Positions 41,302 through 50,670 are shown, counted from the first letter of the stretch. The stretch: 64,000 nt of DNA from Kaistia granuli DSM 23481 (GCF_000380505.1 NZ_AQYH01000007.1:310001-374000), one strand, 5' to 3'. Notes: generated from the letters alone by a model not told the origin. Program-made: numbers and translations.

Positions 41302-41535
41302 TCCCTACTTGCCATTTCCGGCTGCCCACTGGCAGCGTTCGGTCCTGTTTCCCATGTCATAGCAATGTCGCATCGGTCCCGGCGATGCAATCCGCAATGT
41401 TCCGGAGTCCATGCGGCAAGCCGGACCCTCCGGCCGAATAGCCGGCCGGTCTCGGCTGTTGATGTCGGCACGGATTGGAATGGCGCGTCGGGATCGTCGC
41501 GGGGCGGCGCGCCATGGCTCCTTGGAGTAATGGCC

Positions 41536-41979
41536 ATGATGAAGCATGTCCTGATCACCGCCGCGGCTACGCTAGCCCTAACGCTCGGAACGCTGGGCGC
41601 CGCGACGGAGGATGCCTCGGCGCGGGGTGGCCGCTGGCAAGGTGGCGGGTGGCACGGCGGCGGCGGCAACTGGCACGGTGGCGGCAACTGGCATGGCGGT
41701 GGCGGCCGTTGGCACGGCGGCAACTGGCGTGGCGGTGGATGGCATGGCGGTGGCGGCTGCTGGAATTGCGGCGGCTTGGGATGGGGCTGGGGATGGGGTC
41801 CGGCCGTTGGGTTCGGCCTCGGCTATGGGCTCGGCTCGTGGAACTACGGCTACGACTATGGACCGACGCGGGTCTGTCGGCCGGCATTCCGGACCGTCAA
41901 GGTGCGGACCAACCGAGGCTGGCGCTGGCGCGACGTTTATGTCGGCAGGCGCTGCTACTGGGTCAATTACGGCTGGTAA
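41536..41979 (+). CDS. secreted Gly/Trp/His-rich repeat protein
   Basis: A protein of about 147 residues: signal peptide (about 1-30, VLITAAATLALTLGTLGAA), then a tandem repeat region (about 32-80) built from WHGGGG/NWHGGG units with almost only Gly, Trp, His, Arg and Asn, a Gly/Trp/Tyr-rich stretch with a CWNC pair, and a C-terminal block VCRPxxRxxKV...WxWRxVxVGxRCxWV. The same C-terminal block is present in the next gene, so these are diverged tandem paralogues. GGAG lies eight bases before ATG 41536; ATG 41530 is too close to it. The function is unknown; an envelope or surface role is an inference. Confidence 0.7.
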   Translation: MMKHVLITAAATLALTLGTLGAATEDASARGGRWQGGGWHGGGGNWHGGGNWHGGGGRWHGGNWRGGGWHGGGGCWNCGGLGWGWGWGPAVGFGLGYGLGSWNYGYDYGPTRVCRPAFRTVKVRTNRGWRWRDVYVGRRCYWVNYGW

Positions 41980-42118
41980 GGCGAGCTGACTATCGTCCCG
42001 CCCGGTGGTCATCGTGAACGTGGCATGAACGGGCGTCTCAGCGCCGGTTCATGCGCAATCTCCCCAAATGCGGGCAACAGGCCGGTCGGACCTGAATGCC
42101 TGAAAGGGAGACTGAACG

Positions 42119-42421
42119 ATGTTGAAGCAAACCATGATCGCCGCCGCCACCACCCTCGTGCTCGTCACGGGCGCGCTCAGCGTGTCGACGGGCAGCGCGC
42201 TCGCCGGGCATCGCGGCGAGTCGCATCGTGGCCAGTATCACGATCGCGGCTGGGACAACGGCCCGCGCGGCCACCATGGCTGGGGCCGCGCCCACAAGGT
42301 CTGCCGCCCGGTGGTCCGCGAGCGCAAGGTCTGGCGTCATCATCGCTGGCAGTGGCGCAAGGTGGTGGTCGGCGAGCGCTGCCACTGGGTGCGCGGCGGC
42401 AATCGTGGCCATCGCTGGTAG
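42119..42421 (+). CDS. small secreted basic protein, paralogue of the preceding gene
   Basis: A 100-residue protein: signal peptide (about 1-29, ending TGSALAG), a His/Arg/Gly-rich middle and a C-terminal block with VCRPVVRERKV, QWRKVVVGERCHWV. This block aligns without gaps over 31 residues with the end of the preceding gene's product, with 17 identities including both cysteines. AAGGGAG lies nine bases before the ATG. Function unknown. A strong terminator follows. Confidence 0.72.
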   Translation: MLKQTMIAAATTLVLVTGALSVSTGSALAGHRGESHRGQYHDRGWDNGPRGHHGWGRAHKVCRPVVRERKVWRHHRWQWRKVVVGERCHWVRGGNRGHRW

Positions 42422-42444
42422 GCGCCTCGTATCCTAAAACGCAG

Positions 42445-42479
42445 AAGGGCCCGGACGTCGCCGTCCGGGCCCTTTTTTG
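42445..42479 (+). terminator. Rho-independent terminator after the small secreted protein gene
   Basis: A 13-bp perfect stem (42445-42457 with 42462-42474, four-base loop) runs into TTTTTT. The A residues on the other side may help end the convergent leuC transcript too. Confidence 0.9.
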
Positions 42480-42498
42480 CATCCAGCGACGTCGCAGC

Positions 42499-43917
42499 TC
42501 AGCGCCAGCTGCGGATGTCGACGAAGTGGCCGGCGATCGCGGCGGCCGCCGCCATGGCGGGCGACACCAGATGGGTGCGGCCCTTGAAGCCCTGGCGACC
42601 CTCGAAGTTGCGGTTCGAGGTCGAGGCGCAGCGCTCATGCGGCTTCAGCCGGTCGTCGTTCATGGCCAGGCACATCGAGCAGCCCGGCTCGCGCCATTCG
42701 AAGCCGGCGGCCTTGAACAGCTTGTCGAGGCCCTCGGCTTCCGCCTGCTCCTTGACCAGGCCGGAGCCCGGAACGACCATGGCATTGACGCCCTCGCGCA
42801 CCGTCTGGCCGCGGATCATCGCGGCGGCGGCGCGCAGGTCTTCGATGCGGCCATTGGTGCAGGAGCCGATGAAGATGCGCTCGACCGGGATGTCGACCAT
42901 GCGGGTGCCGGGCTTCAGGCCCATATATTCGAGCGCGCGCCACTTCGACTTGCGCTTGTTCTCGTCGGCGATGTCGTCCGGGTTCGGCACGACGCCGGCG
43001 ATCGAGACGACGTCCTCGGGCGAGGAGCCCCAGGTGACGATCGGCGGCAGGCTGGCGGCGTCGAGACGGATCTCGGTGTCGAAATGCGCACCCGCGTCGG
43101 AGTGCAGCGTTTCCCAGTAGCGCACCGCCATGTCCCACTCGGCGCCGGTCGGCGCCTTGGGGCGGCCCTTGATGTATTCGAAGGTCTTCTCGTCCGGCGC
43201 GATCAGGCCGGCGCGGGCGCCGCCTTCGATCGACATGTTGCAGACGGTCATGCGGCCTTCCATGGAGAGCGCGCGGATCGCTTCGCCCGCATATTCCATG
43301 ACATGGCCAGTGCCGCCGGCGGTGCCGATCTCGCCGATGATGGCGAGCACGATGTCCTTGGCCGAGACGCCTTCCGGCGCCACGCCGTCGACGGTGACCA
43401 GCATGTTCTTGGCCTTGGACTGGATCAGCGTCTGGGTGGCGAGCACGTGCTCGACTTCCGACGTGCCAATGCCATGCGCCAGCGCGCCGAAGGCGCCATG
43501 CGTCGAGGTGTGGCTGTCGCCGCAGACGATGGTCATGCCGGGGAGCGTGAAGCCCTGCTCGGGACCGACGATGTGGACGACGCCCTGGCGACGGTCGAGC
43601 TCGGAATAATATTCGACGCCGAACTCGGCCGCGTTCTCGGCCAGCGTCGCCACCTGCAGGGCCGATTCCGGGTTCTCGATGCCGTGCGTGCGGTCGGTCG
43701 TCGGCACGTTGTGGTCGACGACGGCCAGCGTCTTCTTCGGCTGGTGAACCTGGCGGCCGGCCATGCGCAGGCCTTCGAAGGCCTGCGGGCTCGTCACTTC
43801 ATGGACGAGGTGGCGGTCGATGTAGAGGATGGTATTGCCGTCGTCGTTCTTCTCGACGACGTGGTCGTCCCAGATCTTGTCGTAGAGAGTGCGGGGATTG
43901 CCATTCGACGTGGTCAT
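42499..43917 (-). CDS. leuC: 3-isopropylmalate dehydratase large subunit
   Basis: A 472-residue aconitase-family [4Fe-4S] subunit that isomerises 2- to 3-isopropylmalate with LeuD. The cluster-binding cysteines are in [12 protein letters not shown] and [11 protein letters not shown]; other motifs are [31 protein letters not shown]. Full length. The start ATG 43917 is preceded by a region with a short upstream reading frame and a hairpin (43981-44115), which may be regulatory. leuD lies apart on the same strand. Confidence 0.96.
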   Translation of the reverse strand: MTTSNGNPRTLYDKIWDDHVVEKNDDGNTILYIDRHLVHEVTSPQAFEGLRMAGRQVHQPKKTLAVVDHNVPTTDRTHGIENPESALQVATLAENAAEFGVEYYSELDRRQGVVHIVGPEQGFTLPGMTIVCGDSHTSTHGAFGALAHGIGTSEVEHVLATQTLIQSKAKNMLVTVDGVAPEGVSAKDIVLAIIGEIGTAGGTGHVMEYAGEAIRALSMEGRMTVCNMSIEGGARAGLIAPDEKTFEYIKGRPKAPTGAEWDMAVRYWETLHSDAGAHFDTEIRLDAASLPPIVTWGSSPEDVVSIAGVVPNPDDIADENKRKSKWRALEYMGLKPGTRMVDIPVERIFIGSCTNGRIEDLRAAAAMIRGQTVREGVNAMVVPGSGLVKEQAEAEGLDKLFKAAGFEWREPGCSMCLAMNDDRLKPHERCASTSNRNFEGRQGFKGRTHLVSPAMAAAAAIAGHFVDIRSWR

Positions 43918-43980
43918 GACGTCATCTTCCTGAAGGATAAATTGCTGCGCGAGGGTCGATCGATCGGGGCCACTGCCCCG

Positions 43981-44115
43981 TCAAAGTCGATCGGAACCGC
44001 GATCCTCTGTGGCCAGCAGACGGGCGAAAAACCGCCAGGGCAGCCGCGCATGATCCGTCAGCGCCGCGAATTCGGCGGTGGTCGGCTGATGGATGCGGGC
44101 GAAGGGGCTGTTCAT
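43981..44115 (-). CDS. possible 44-codon leader or small protein upstream of leuC
   Basis: An ATG at 44115 opens a 44-codon frame beginning MNSPFARIHQPTT and ending DRGSDRL, stopping at 43981, 63 bases before leuC. A -35/-10 pair (TTGTCG, 17 bases, TATCTA; minus strand, -10 eight bases before the ATG) would start transcription almost at the ATG, as in leaderless mRNAs. Between this frame and leuC lies a hairpin (GGGGC-AGTG-GCCCC). It has no run of leucine codons, so classic leucine attenuation is not evident. Coding status is uncertain. Confidence 0.35.
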   Translation of the reverse strand: MNSPFARIHQPTTAEFAALTDHARLPWRFFARLLATEDRGSDRL

Positions 44116-44155
44116 AGTAGTTCTAGATAGCAGTCAATTACCGGAACGACAATTC
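44115..44155 (-). promoter_or_regulatory. putative leuC promoter
   Basis: On the minus strand TTGTCG and TATCTA are 17 bases apart, with the -10 box ending eight bases before an ATG. This is the best-looking promoter in the gap between the leuC side and the methyltransferase side. Confidence 0.45.
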
Positions 44156-44171
44156 GGATCATGGCACGGAA

Positions 44172-44984
44172 TCAGAGCTTCGTCGCGCCCAGCGACAGGG
44201 CGAGCGGCATGCGCGGAATGCCGGCCGGCAGGCGGTACATGCGGTTTCCGGCATCGACCATCATCGGGAACATCTTGAACGGCAGCACTTCGTGCTCGCG
44301 CAGGAAGTCGAGCCGCAGTCCCGCCTTGAGCAGCGCGTCGATCACGTCGGACGTGCCGCGCATCCACTCATAGGTGAAATTGGTGACCAGCGGCGTCTCG
44401 TCGCCCGTATAGGTCGTCTCGGCGTCGAAGCGCTGCGGCTTCTCGCGGGCCGAACGCCAGTCGTAATGCGGGCGGAGTGTGCCGTCGACCTGTTCGAACA
44501 CCTCGATCGTCGGGCTGGTGTCGGCGAAATAGAGCCTGCCGCCCGGCTTCAGCACGCCGGCGATCGCCTGCGCCCAGGCGCGGATGTCGTCGAGCCAGGT
44601 GATCGTGCCCCAGCTGGTGAAGACGATGTCGAAATCCGAGCCAATCAGGGCCGGCGCGTCATACACCTCGCCTTCGACGAAATCGGCGCGGATGCCCGAG
44701 CGTTCCGAGAGCGAGCGGGCCTGCGTGATCGCGTGCGGCGAGAAATCGAGCCCGGTGGCAATGGCGCCGCGGCGCGCGAGGCAGAGCGTGTCGATGCCGA
44801 TATGGCACTGGAAATGGGCGAGCTTCTGGCCCGATATGTCGCCGATCTCGGCGGCCTCGATCGGATAGAGCACGTCCTCGCCCGCTAGGAAGCGGTCGAT
44901 CGCGTAGAAGCCTGTGCGGTCCTGCGCGTGGATATCGGCGCGCTCGTCCCAGCCGGCCCGGTTACTCTGCTTGAAGACGTCCAT
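44172..44984 (-). CDS. class I SAM-dependent methyltransferase
   Basis: A 270-residue methyltransferase. Motif I-like region is KLAHFQCHIGIDTLCLARRGAIATGLDFSPHAI (SAM-binding loop variant HxQCHxGxDT), then FDIVFTSWGTITWLDDI and LKPGGRLYFADTSP, matching Methyltransf_11/25 proteins that begin VFKQSNRAGWDERA-like. The acceptor is unknown. It stands between the leuC promoter region and rplS on the same strand but has no visible close coupling to either. Confidence 0.8.
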   Translation of the reverse strand: MDVFKQSNRAGWDERADIHAQDRTGFYAIDRFLAGEDVLYPIEAAEIGDISGQKLAHFQCHIGIDTLCLARRGAIATGLDFSPHAITQARSLSERSGIRADFVEGEVYDAPALIGSDFDIVFTSWGTITWLDDIRAWAQAIAGVLKPGGRLYFADTSPTIEVFEQVDGTLRPHYDWRSAREKPQRFDAETTYTGDETPLVTNFTYEWMRGTSDVIDALLKAGLRLDFLREHEVLPFKMFPMMVDAGNRMYRLPAGIPRMPLALSLGATKL

Positions 44985-45030
44985 GCTTGCCTCGTCGGGA
45001 ACGTGTCTGCCGATGGAAACCCTGCTCGCC

Positions 45031-45061
45031 TAAAGAAAAAGGCGGGTCTATGCGACCCGCC
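45031..45061 (-). terminator. Rho-independent terminator after rplS
   Basis: On the minus strand an 8-bp stem (45061-45054 with 45048-45041, five-base loop) is followed by TTTTTCTTT. It closes the ribosomal/tRNA-modification cluster. Confidence 0.88.
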
Positions 45062-45088
45062 TTCGAATGTCGTGCAGAAGGAAAGGTC

Positions 45089-45475
45089 TCAGACCTTCGC
45101 CTTCTCCTTGCGGGGCTCGACCCGCTCGACGATACGAGCCGACTTGCCGCGACGATCGCGCAGGTAATAAAGCTTCGCGCGGCGGACCTTGCCGCGGCGG
45201 ACGACTTCGATCGCTGCGATCAGCGGCGAGTAGACCGGGAAGACGCGCTCGACGCCTTCGCCATACGAAATCTTGCGGACGGTGAAGCTCTCGGAAAGGC
45301 CACCACCCGAACGGGCGATGCAGACGCCTTCATAGGCCTGAACGCGCGAACGCGAGCCTTCGACGACCTTCACGCTGACCTTGACGGTATCGCCCGGCTG
45401 GAATTCCGGGACGGCGCGCATGGCGGCGACGATTTCGAGCTGCTCTTTCTCGAGCTGTTCGATGATATTGACCAT
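45089..45475 (-). CDS. rplS: 50S ribosomal protein L19
   Basis: A 128-residue ribosomal protein at the 30S-50S interface. The conserved segments are [28 protein letters not shown] and the end [33 protein letters not shown]. Length and motifs match the family. It is the last gene of the ffh-rpsP-rimM-trmD-rplS cluster, 142 bases after trmD, and is followed by a terminator. Confidence 0.97.
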   Translation of the reverse strand: MVNIIEQLEKEQLEIVAAMRAVPEFQPGDTVKVSVKVVEGSRSRVQAYEGVCIARSGGGLSESFTVRKISYGEGVERVFPVYSPLIAAIEVVRRGKVRRAKLYYLRDRRGKSARIVERVEPRKEKAKV

Positions 45476-45617
45476 AGTCTCAACTCCTGCCGATGCGACC
45501 CTTTGCGGGCCGCTAGCGTTTCGGTGCGCTGTTTTCAGTTATTGGTCCTTAGCCGTGGAAGGCTTCGGATGGCGCGCGTGTACAGGATCGGGCGCTTCGA
45601 GTCCAGAGCTGGAGCGC

Positions 45618-46397
45618 TCAGCGGCGCTTTTCCTGCGTCGGCGTGACGTCAGGAAGGCCGGCGAGCAGGTCCGGCCGGCGCTCGGCCGTGATCCGCTCGG
45701 CCTCAAGGCGGCGCCACTTCGCGATCGCCGCGTGGTCGCCGGAGAGCAGCACGTCGGGGATGGTGCGGCCTTCCCATTCGCGCGGGCGGGTATAGTGCGG
45801 ATATTCGAGCAGGCCGCCCTCGAAGCTTTCGTCGGTGCCGGATTCGGCGCCGCCCATCACGCCCGGCAGCAGGCGGACGATGGCGTCGAGCAGCACCATG
45901 GCGCCGAGTTCGCCGCCCGACAGCACATAGTCGCCGATCGAGACTTCCTCGAGCTGGCGCGCCTCGATGACGCGCTCGTCGACGCCCTCGAAGCGGCCGC
46001 ACAGGATCAGCGCGCCGGGACCGGCGGCGAGTTCGCGCACGCGCGCCTGCTCCAGCGGCTTTCCACGCGGGCTCATCAGGAGACGCGGACGGGGATCGTC
46101 AGCGGGCGCCGCCGCATCGAGAGCGCGGGCGACGATGTCGGCGCGCATCACCATACCGGGACCGCCGCCGGCCGGCGTGTCGTCGACATTGCGGTGCTTG
46201 GTCGTTGCGGAATCGCGGATGTTGACGGCGTCGAGCGACCACTTGCCCTCGGCCATCGCCTTGCCGGACAGCGACTGGCCGAGCGGGCCGGGGAACATGT
46301 CGGGGTAGAGGGTGAGGATCGTCGCCCGCCAGGGCTTCGTGCCCACCAACGCGTCTGTCTCGGCCTTGTCCTTCGCCGTGGCGAAAGGTTCGCTCAC
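45618..46397 (-). CDS. trmD: tRNA (guanine-N1)-methyltransferase TrmD
   Basis: A 259-residue SPOUT enzyme that methylates G37 of tRNAs and prevents frameshifting. The trefoil-knot SAM site is seen in [16 protein letters not shown] and [24 protein letters not shown]-terminal [19 protein letters not shown] and GGGPGMVM are also conserved. The start overlaps the rimM stop (ATGA at 46394-46397), so the two are coupled. Confidence 0.97.
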   Translation of the reverse strand: MSEPFATAKDKAETDALVGTKPWRATILTLYPDMFPGPLGQSLSGKAMAEGKWSLDAVNIRDSATTKHRNVDDTPAGGGPGMVMRADIVARALDAAAPADDPRPRLLMSPRGKPLEQARVRELAAGPGALILCGRFEGVDERVIEARQLEEVSIGDYVLSGGELGAMVLLDAIVRLLPGVMGGAESGTDESFEGGLLEYPHYTRPREWEGRTIPDVLLSGDHAAIAKWRRLEAERITAERRPDLLAGLPDVTPTQEKRR

Positions 46398-46945
46398 GCC
46401 TCGTCCTCGCTCTCGCCGTCTTCCGGGCGCGCCTCGGTCTCGGGCGGCGGCACGACGACGGCGCGACCGGCCTTGATGTCGACGGTCGGCACGATGGCTC
46501 GGGTGAAGGGGAGGTAGAACGAGCGGGCGCCTTCCGACGGCTCGACCTCGATCAGATCGCCGGCGCCGAAATTCTGCACCGAGACGATCTTGCCATAGGC
46601 GCTGCCGTCGGCGAGCTCAAGCGAAAGGCCGACCAGGTCGGCGTGGTAGAAATCGTCTTCCTCGTCGAGCGGGGGAAGGGCGGAGCGGTCGACGAAGAGC
46701 TTGCGGTTGCGCAGGGTCTCGGCCGCGTTGCGGTCGCCGATGCCCTTGACGCGGGCGATGACGTTCTCGCCCTGGATGCGGACGCCGGTGATCTCGACGA
46801 CGCGGCCGTCATCCAGCGTGAACGGGCCGTAGTCGGCGATGCCGAGCGGCTCTTCGGTATAGGCGTTGACCTTGATCTCGCCACGGATGCCGTGGGCGGC
46901 ACCGAACTGGCCGAGGAGAACCCTGTCTTGCTCCGGAGCGGGCAT
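46394..46945 (-). CDS. rimM: ribosome maturation factor RimM
   Basis: A 183-residue 30S assembly factor that binds S19. The N-terminal RimM domain ([22 protein letters not shown]) is followed by a PRC-barrel ([33 protein letters not shown]). The C-terminal tail is acidic (DGESEDEA). It is separated from rpsP by 171 bases containing palindromic repeats, so the operon may be interrupted or processed there. Confidence 0.95.
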   Translation of the reverse strand: MPAPEQDRVLLGQFGAAHGIRGEIKVNAYTEEPLGIADYGPFTLDDGRVVEITGVRIQGENVIARVKGIGDRNAAETLRNRKLFVDRSALPPLDEEDDFYHADLVGLSLELADGSAYGKIVSVQNFGAGDLIEVEPSEGARSFYLPFTRAIVPTVDIKAGRAVVVPPPETEARPEDGESEDEA

Positions 46946-46963
46946 CGCGTGTCCTTATCGATG

Positions 46964-47011
46964 GCCCCTTCGGGGCGGAAACCGCGGAAGCGGTTTCGGG
47001 GAGGGGGCGTC
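46964..47011. repeat. palindromic repeats between rpsP and rimM
   Basis: The gap contains GCCCC-TTC-GGGGC (46965-46976, approximately), then GAAACCGC and GCGGTTTC (46978-46985 and 46990-46997) followed by GGGGAGGGGG. This hairpin-plus-GGGGAGGG order is the same as in the right repeat of the DUF559 unit (12081-12108). Confidence 0.6.
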
Positions 47012-47116
47012 GCGGCCCAAATCGAGCGACGACCCGGCAAGGCCGGGGACGTCCCCTCCCGAGCGCGGGCCGCGTCGCGCGCCCGCCTTGCGGCAGGGCG
47101 CGGCGCGGGTCCGAAA

Positions 47117-47479
47117 TTACTCGGCGGCTGCTTCGGCAGCCGCAGCGGCCTTCTTGGCCTTCTCGGCGGCGCGATCCTGGGCCTTCTTGCCCGGCAGTGC
47201 CTTCTCCGGGTTGTTGCGCGGGTCGCGCTTGACCAGGCCGGCATCGCTCAGGAAGCGGGCGACGCGATCGGTGGCCTGGGCGCCGACCGACAGCCAATGC
47301 TTGGCGCGGTCGAGGTCGAGCACGACGCGGTTGGCGGCGTCCTTGGCCAGCATCGGGTCGAACGAGCCGATACGCTCGATGAAGCGGCCGTCGCGCGGCG
47401 AACGGGCATCGGTGACGACGATGCGGTAGAACGGACGCTTCTTGGCACCACCGCGGGAAAGACGGATCTTCAGGGACAT
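47117..47479 (-). CDS. rpsP: 30S ribosomal protein S16
   Basis: A 120-residue small-subunit protein; the N-terminal part [42 protein letters not shown] is the conserved S16 core. The C-terminal tail (about 90-120) is Lys/Ala-rich, as is usual in alphaproteobacteria. It lies 84 bases after ffh in the same direction. Confidence 0.97.
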   Translation of the reverse strand: MSLKIRLSRGGAKKRPFYRIVVTDARSPRDGRFIERIGSFDPMLAKDAANRVVLDLDRAKHWLSVGAQATDRVARFLSDAGLVKRDPRNNPEKALPGKKAQDRAAEKAKKAAAAAEAAAE

Positions 47480-47563
47480 TGGTTTCTTCCTTTTGAAACG
47501 GGATCTGTAATCGGGTGGACCCTCGGCTTTCGCCAGCCTCGGGCCCCCTATGTCGGGAACGTG

Positions 47564-49108
47564 CTACTTCTTCTTGCCGAAGCCGGGAATGCCGCCGAGG
47601 CCCGGCAGCTTGCCGCCGAGACCGGGGAGGCCGGGCATGCCCTTGCCGAGGCCGGGCGGCAGGCCGGCGCCGCCACCCATCTGCTTGGCCAGCTTCTCGA
47701 GCTGGGCCGGATCGATATTGGGCATGCCGCCGGGAGGCATGCCGCCCATGCCGCCACCCATGCCGCCGCCGAGCGCGCCCATCATCTTGCCGAGCATGCC
47801 GCCGCCCTTCTGCTTGCCCATGGCCTTCATCATGTCGGCCATCTGGCGATGCATCTTGAGCAGGCGGTTGACGTCCTCGACCTTGACGCCGGAACCGGCG
47901 GCGATGCGCTTCTTGCGACTCGCCTTCAGGATGTCGGGATTGCGGCGCTCGGCCTTGGTCATCGACGAGATGATGGCGACCTGGCGCTTGATCATGCTGT
48001 CGTCGAGATTGGCGCCCTCGATCTGCTTCTTGATCTTGCCGACGCCGGGCAGCATGCCGAGCATGCCGGACATGCCGCCGATCTTCTCCATCTGGCGGAG
48101 CTGGTTGGCGAGGTCGTCGAGGTCGAAGATGCCCTTGCGCATCTTCTCGGCCGCCTTGGCCGCCTCTTCCATGTCGATGTTCTGCGCCGCCTTCTCGACG
48201 AGCGAGACAATGTCGCCCATGCCGAGGATGCGGTTGGCGATGCGGCCGGGGTGGAAGTCTTCCAGGTCCTCGGCCTTCTCGCCGGTACCGATCAGCTTGA
48301 TCGGCTTGCCGGTGACGGCGCGCATCGAGAGCGCGGCGCCGCCGCGGCCGTCGCCGTCGGCGCGGGTCAGCACGATGCCGGTGATGCCGACGCGCTCGTC
48401 GAAGGAGCGGGCAAGGTTGACCGCGTCCTGGCCGGTCAGGCTGTCGGCGACGAGCAGGATCTCGTGCGGCTTGGCGATGGCCTTGATCTCGGCCATCTCG
48501 AGCATCAGCGGCTCGTCGATATGGGTGCGGCCGGCGGTGTCGAGGATGACGACGTCGTAGCCGCCGAGGCGGGCTGCCTGCAGCGTGCGCGTGGCGATGT
48601 CGGTCGGCGACTGGCCGGCGACGATCGGCAGCGTGTCGATGCCGTTCTGCTCGCCGAGGATGCGCAGCTGCTCCTGCGCCGCCGGGCGGCGCACGTCGAG
48701 CGACGCCATCAGCACCTTGCGCTTCTGCTGCAGCGTCAGGCGGCGGGCGATCTTGGCGGTCGAGGTCGTCTTGCCCGAGCCCTGCAGGCCGACCATCATG
48801 ATGGCGACCGGGGCGGGGGCATTGAGGTCGATCGGCTCGGCTTCGGCGCCCAGCATCTCGACCAACTGGTCGTGGACGATCTTGACGACCATCTGGCCGG
48901 GGGTCACCGAGCGGATGACGTCGGCGCCGATGGCGCGCGAGCGCACCTTGTCTGTGAAGGAGCGGACGACGTCGAGCGCCACGTCCGCCTCGATCAGCGC
49001 GCGGCGAACTTCGCGCATCGCGTCGTTGACGTCGGCCTCCGACAGCGCACCGCGGCGGGTGAGCTTGTCGAAGATGCCGGAGAGGCGATCGGACAGGGTA
49101 TTGAACAT
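47564..49108 (-). CDS. ffh: signal recognition particle protein Ffh
   Basis: A 514-residue SRP54 homologue that binds 4.5S RNA and signal peptides and targets membrane proteins to FtsY. The N domain (1-90) and the GTPase G domain (91-300, VGLQGSGKTTSTAKI at 106-120, DTAGRT, TRADGDGRGGAALS) are followed by the Met-rich M domain (about 325-435) and a Gly/Met/Pro-rich tail with GGGMGGGMGGMPP. ATG 49108 fits the family; the open frame runs 51 bases further. First gene of the translation/secretion cluster. Confidence 0.97.
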   Translation of the reverse strand: MFNTLSDRLSGIFDKLTRRGALSEADVNDAMREVRRALIEADVALDVVRSFTDKVRSRAIGADVIRSVTPGQMVVKIVHDQLVEMLGAEAEPIDLNAPAPVAIMMVGLQGSGKTTSTAKIARRLTLQQKRKVLMASLDVRRPAAQEQLRILGEQNGIDTLPIVAGQSPTDIATRTLQAARLGGYDVVILDTAGRTHIDEPLMLEMAEIKAIAKPHEILLVADSLTGQDAVNLARSFDERVGITGIVLTRADGDGRGGAALSMRAVTGKPIKLIGTGEKAEDLEDFHPGRIANRILGMGDIVSLVEKAAQNIDMEEAAKAAEKMRKGIFDLDDLANQLRQMEKIGGMSGMLGMLPGVGKIKKQIEGANLDDSMIKRQVAIISSMTKAERRNPDILKASRKKRIAAGSGVKVEDVNRLLKMHRQMADMMKAMGKQKGGGMLGKMMGALGGGMGGGMGGMPPGGMPNIDPAQLEKLAKQMGGGAGLPPGLGKGMPGLPGLGGKLPGLGGIPGFGKKK

Positions 49109-49328
49109 CAGGTTCCGCTCTTCCTCGAAGGGATCGTTGCCGATCCGCCGATTTTCCAAAGACGTTCAGCGCCCGCGGGCGCGACGCGCTGGCGGACGTT
49201 GACCTCCGGGGTCGGGCCCCGGTCGGCGGCTCAGAGGAGACCTCTTCGCGAGAATTTGGGCGGCTTTTAGCGCGGAAAGGCAGGCGGAGTCAATCAAGCC
49301 GCCTTGTGCTGCGCGCCGGGCCGCAACG

Positions 49329-49356
49329 AAAAATGGCCGGGACAGCGCCCGACCAT
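49329..49356 (-). terminator. Rho-independent terminator after the IalB-like gene
   Basis: On the minus strand a 9-bp stem with one G-T pair (49356-49348 with 49341-49333, six-base loop) is followed by TTTTT. Confidence 0.75.
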
Positions 49357-49381
49357 CTGAAGCTGTCGCCTTTGGCGGACG

Positions 49382-49900
49382 TCAGCGGCAGGATTTCGCC
49401 AGCGCGTCGAGCGAGGCGGAAATTCCGGAAAGCGAATAGGTGTCCGTCGTCTGCGTGCCACGGCGCGACGTGCCGGACACCGACATCGAGCGGCCCTTCT
49501 TCATCGCGGCGATCAGCGCGGTTTCCTGCGCGGCGTTCTCGACCCAGGCGCCATCGTCCTTGGTGAACATCGAGAACTTCTGGCCGTCGATATCAATGGT
49601 GACCTTCGAGCCTTCCTTGAACGGATAGCCGATGATGATCGACACTTCGCTGCGGACATTCTCGCTCGGACGCGCCGTCACCATGAAATAGGCCGGGTCC
49701 CGATTGAGGCCCTGCGGGGCCTGGGCCGTCGGCTGCGAGGCCGCATAGCAGACCTTCCCGCGCGTGTCGGAATACGCGTAGGAGCTCCAGTCCTTGAAGG
49801 TACCTACCCGGTTCGGGGTCTGGGCCGAAGCCACGCCTGCGAAACCGCCAAAGAGAGCACCCATGAGGAGCGCTGCTGTTGCGATCCTTGTTCCGTTCAT
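49382..49900 (-). CDS. IalB-like (invasion-associated locus B) family protein
   Basis: A 172-residue secreted protein with a signal peptide (about 1-26, ending GVASA) and the IalB fold pattern: FKDWSSYAYSDTRGKVCYAAS, YFMVTARPSENVRSEVSIIIGYPF, VTIDIDGQKFSMFTKDDGAWV, and a C-terminal cysteine. The family was first named in Bartonella but is widespread in harmless Alphaproteobacteria, so the name does not imply virulence. The open frame reaches 49930, but ATG 49900 starts the signal peptide. Confidence 0.82.
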   Translation of the reverse strand: MNGTRIATAALLMGALFGGFAGVASAQTPNRVGTFKDWSSYAYSDTRGKVCYAASQPTAQAPQGLNRDPAYFMVTARPSENVRSEVSIIIGYPFKEGSKVTIDIDGQKFSMFTKDDGAWVENAAQETALIAAMKKGRSMSVSGTSRRGTQTTDTYSLSGISASLDALAKSCR

Positions 49901-50113
49901 GTTTTTCCCACCAATTTTGTCAGCACACACGTCGGGCGGGTGGATTCCGTCACCCGAGCAATTGCCTCAAATTGCGCGGATTTCCGTTAAGAATCCATGA
50001 ACCACGCCATGTGGAGAGCTGGCCGAGATTGAGGGGAGAGAGAGTCCGGCCAATGGGGCGAGAGTGTGACCTTGCCGGCCGGTTCCGTGTTCGAATGCCA
50101 CCGCTGGGCTGTG

Positions 50114-50494
50114 TCAGGCGTTGTTTCCGTTGCCGAGCGCGCGCTTGGCCGCCTCGTAATGCACGGGCTTCAGGTGGCCGCGCAGTAGGGTCAGCGCCGT
50201 CATCAGCACCGTCGCGTCGTCCGCGAAACCGATGCCGACCAGAAAGTCGGGGACGGCGTCCACCGGCAGGACGAAATAGGCGAGCGCGCCGATCAGCGTC
50301 GCCCGGACGCGCAGCGGCGTTGCGCTGTCGAAGGCGCAGAAATAGGCAGCTGCGACATCTTCTGCGAAGGGAATATGGCGGGCCGCCGTGCGGAATTTCT
50401 TCCAGAAGCCACGACGAACACGCTCGGCCCGGGCCGAATCGTCCTCGGGATCGAATCCCGGACCGAAAACGTCGCCGAACTTGGTGCTCTTCAT
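50114..50494 (-). CDS. DUF1232 (YkvA-type) small membrane protein
   Basis: A 126-residue protein with the DUF1232 core AYFCAFDSATPLRVRATLIGALAYFVLPVDAVPDFLVGIGFADDATVLMTALTLL, including the hallmark YxxxPxDxxPDxxxxxGxxDD pattern, and one or two hydrophobic segments. The function is unknown. GAGG lies eight bases before ATG 50494; the open frame extends upstream to 50590 without homology. Confidence 0.8.
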   Translation of the reverse strand: MKSTKFGDVFGPGFDPEDDSARAERVRRGFWKKFRTAARHIPFAEDVAAAYFCAFDSATPLRVRATLIGALAYFVLPVDAVPDFLVGIGFADDATVLMTALTLLRGHLKPVHYEAAKRALGNGNNA

Positions 50495-50670
50495 TGCCTG
50501 CAACCTCGTCTGCCAGCGGGGAGGGCGGCGAAAAAGTCGCGCACCGGGCCGGGCAGGTGTGCATTTAGGAAGTGCGACGGCGATCTGCAACGAATCGCGC
50601 CGATGCCTGCCGGCAAGCGCCGGTCATCCGGCGCCAACGCGCCGGATACGAAGCGAGGATCCGTCCGGGG

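Noticed and set aside
41620-41770. Tandem GGC/TGG repeats taken as a possible CRISPR or DNA-level satellite
   Set aside because: The repeats keep the reading frame of a secreted Gly/Trp/His-rich protein and are too short and imperfect for a CRISPR array; no cas genes exist in the window.
43918-43980. Classical leucine attenuator ahead of leuC
   Set aside because: A hairpin and a short frame exist, but the frame has no run of leucine codons and no T-run follows the hairpin.
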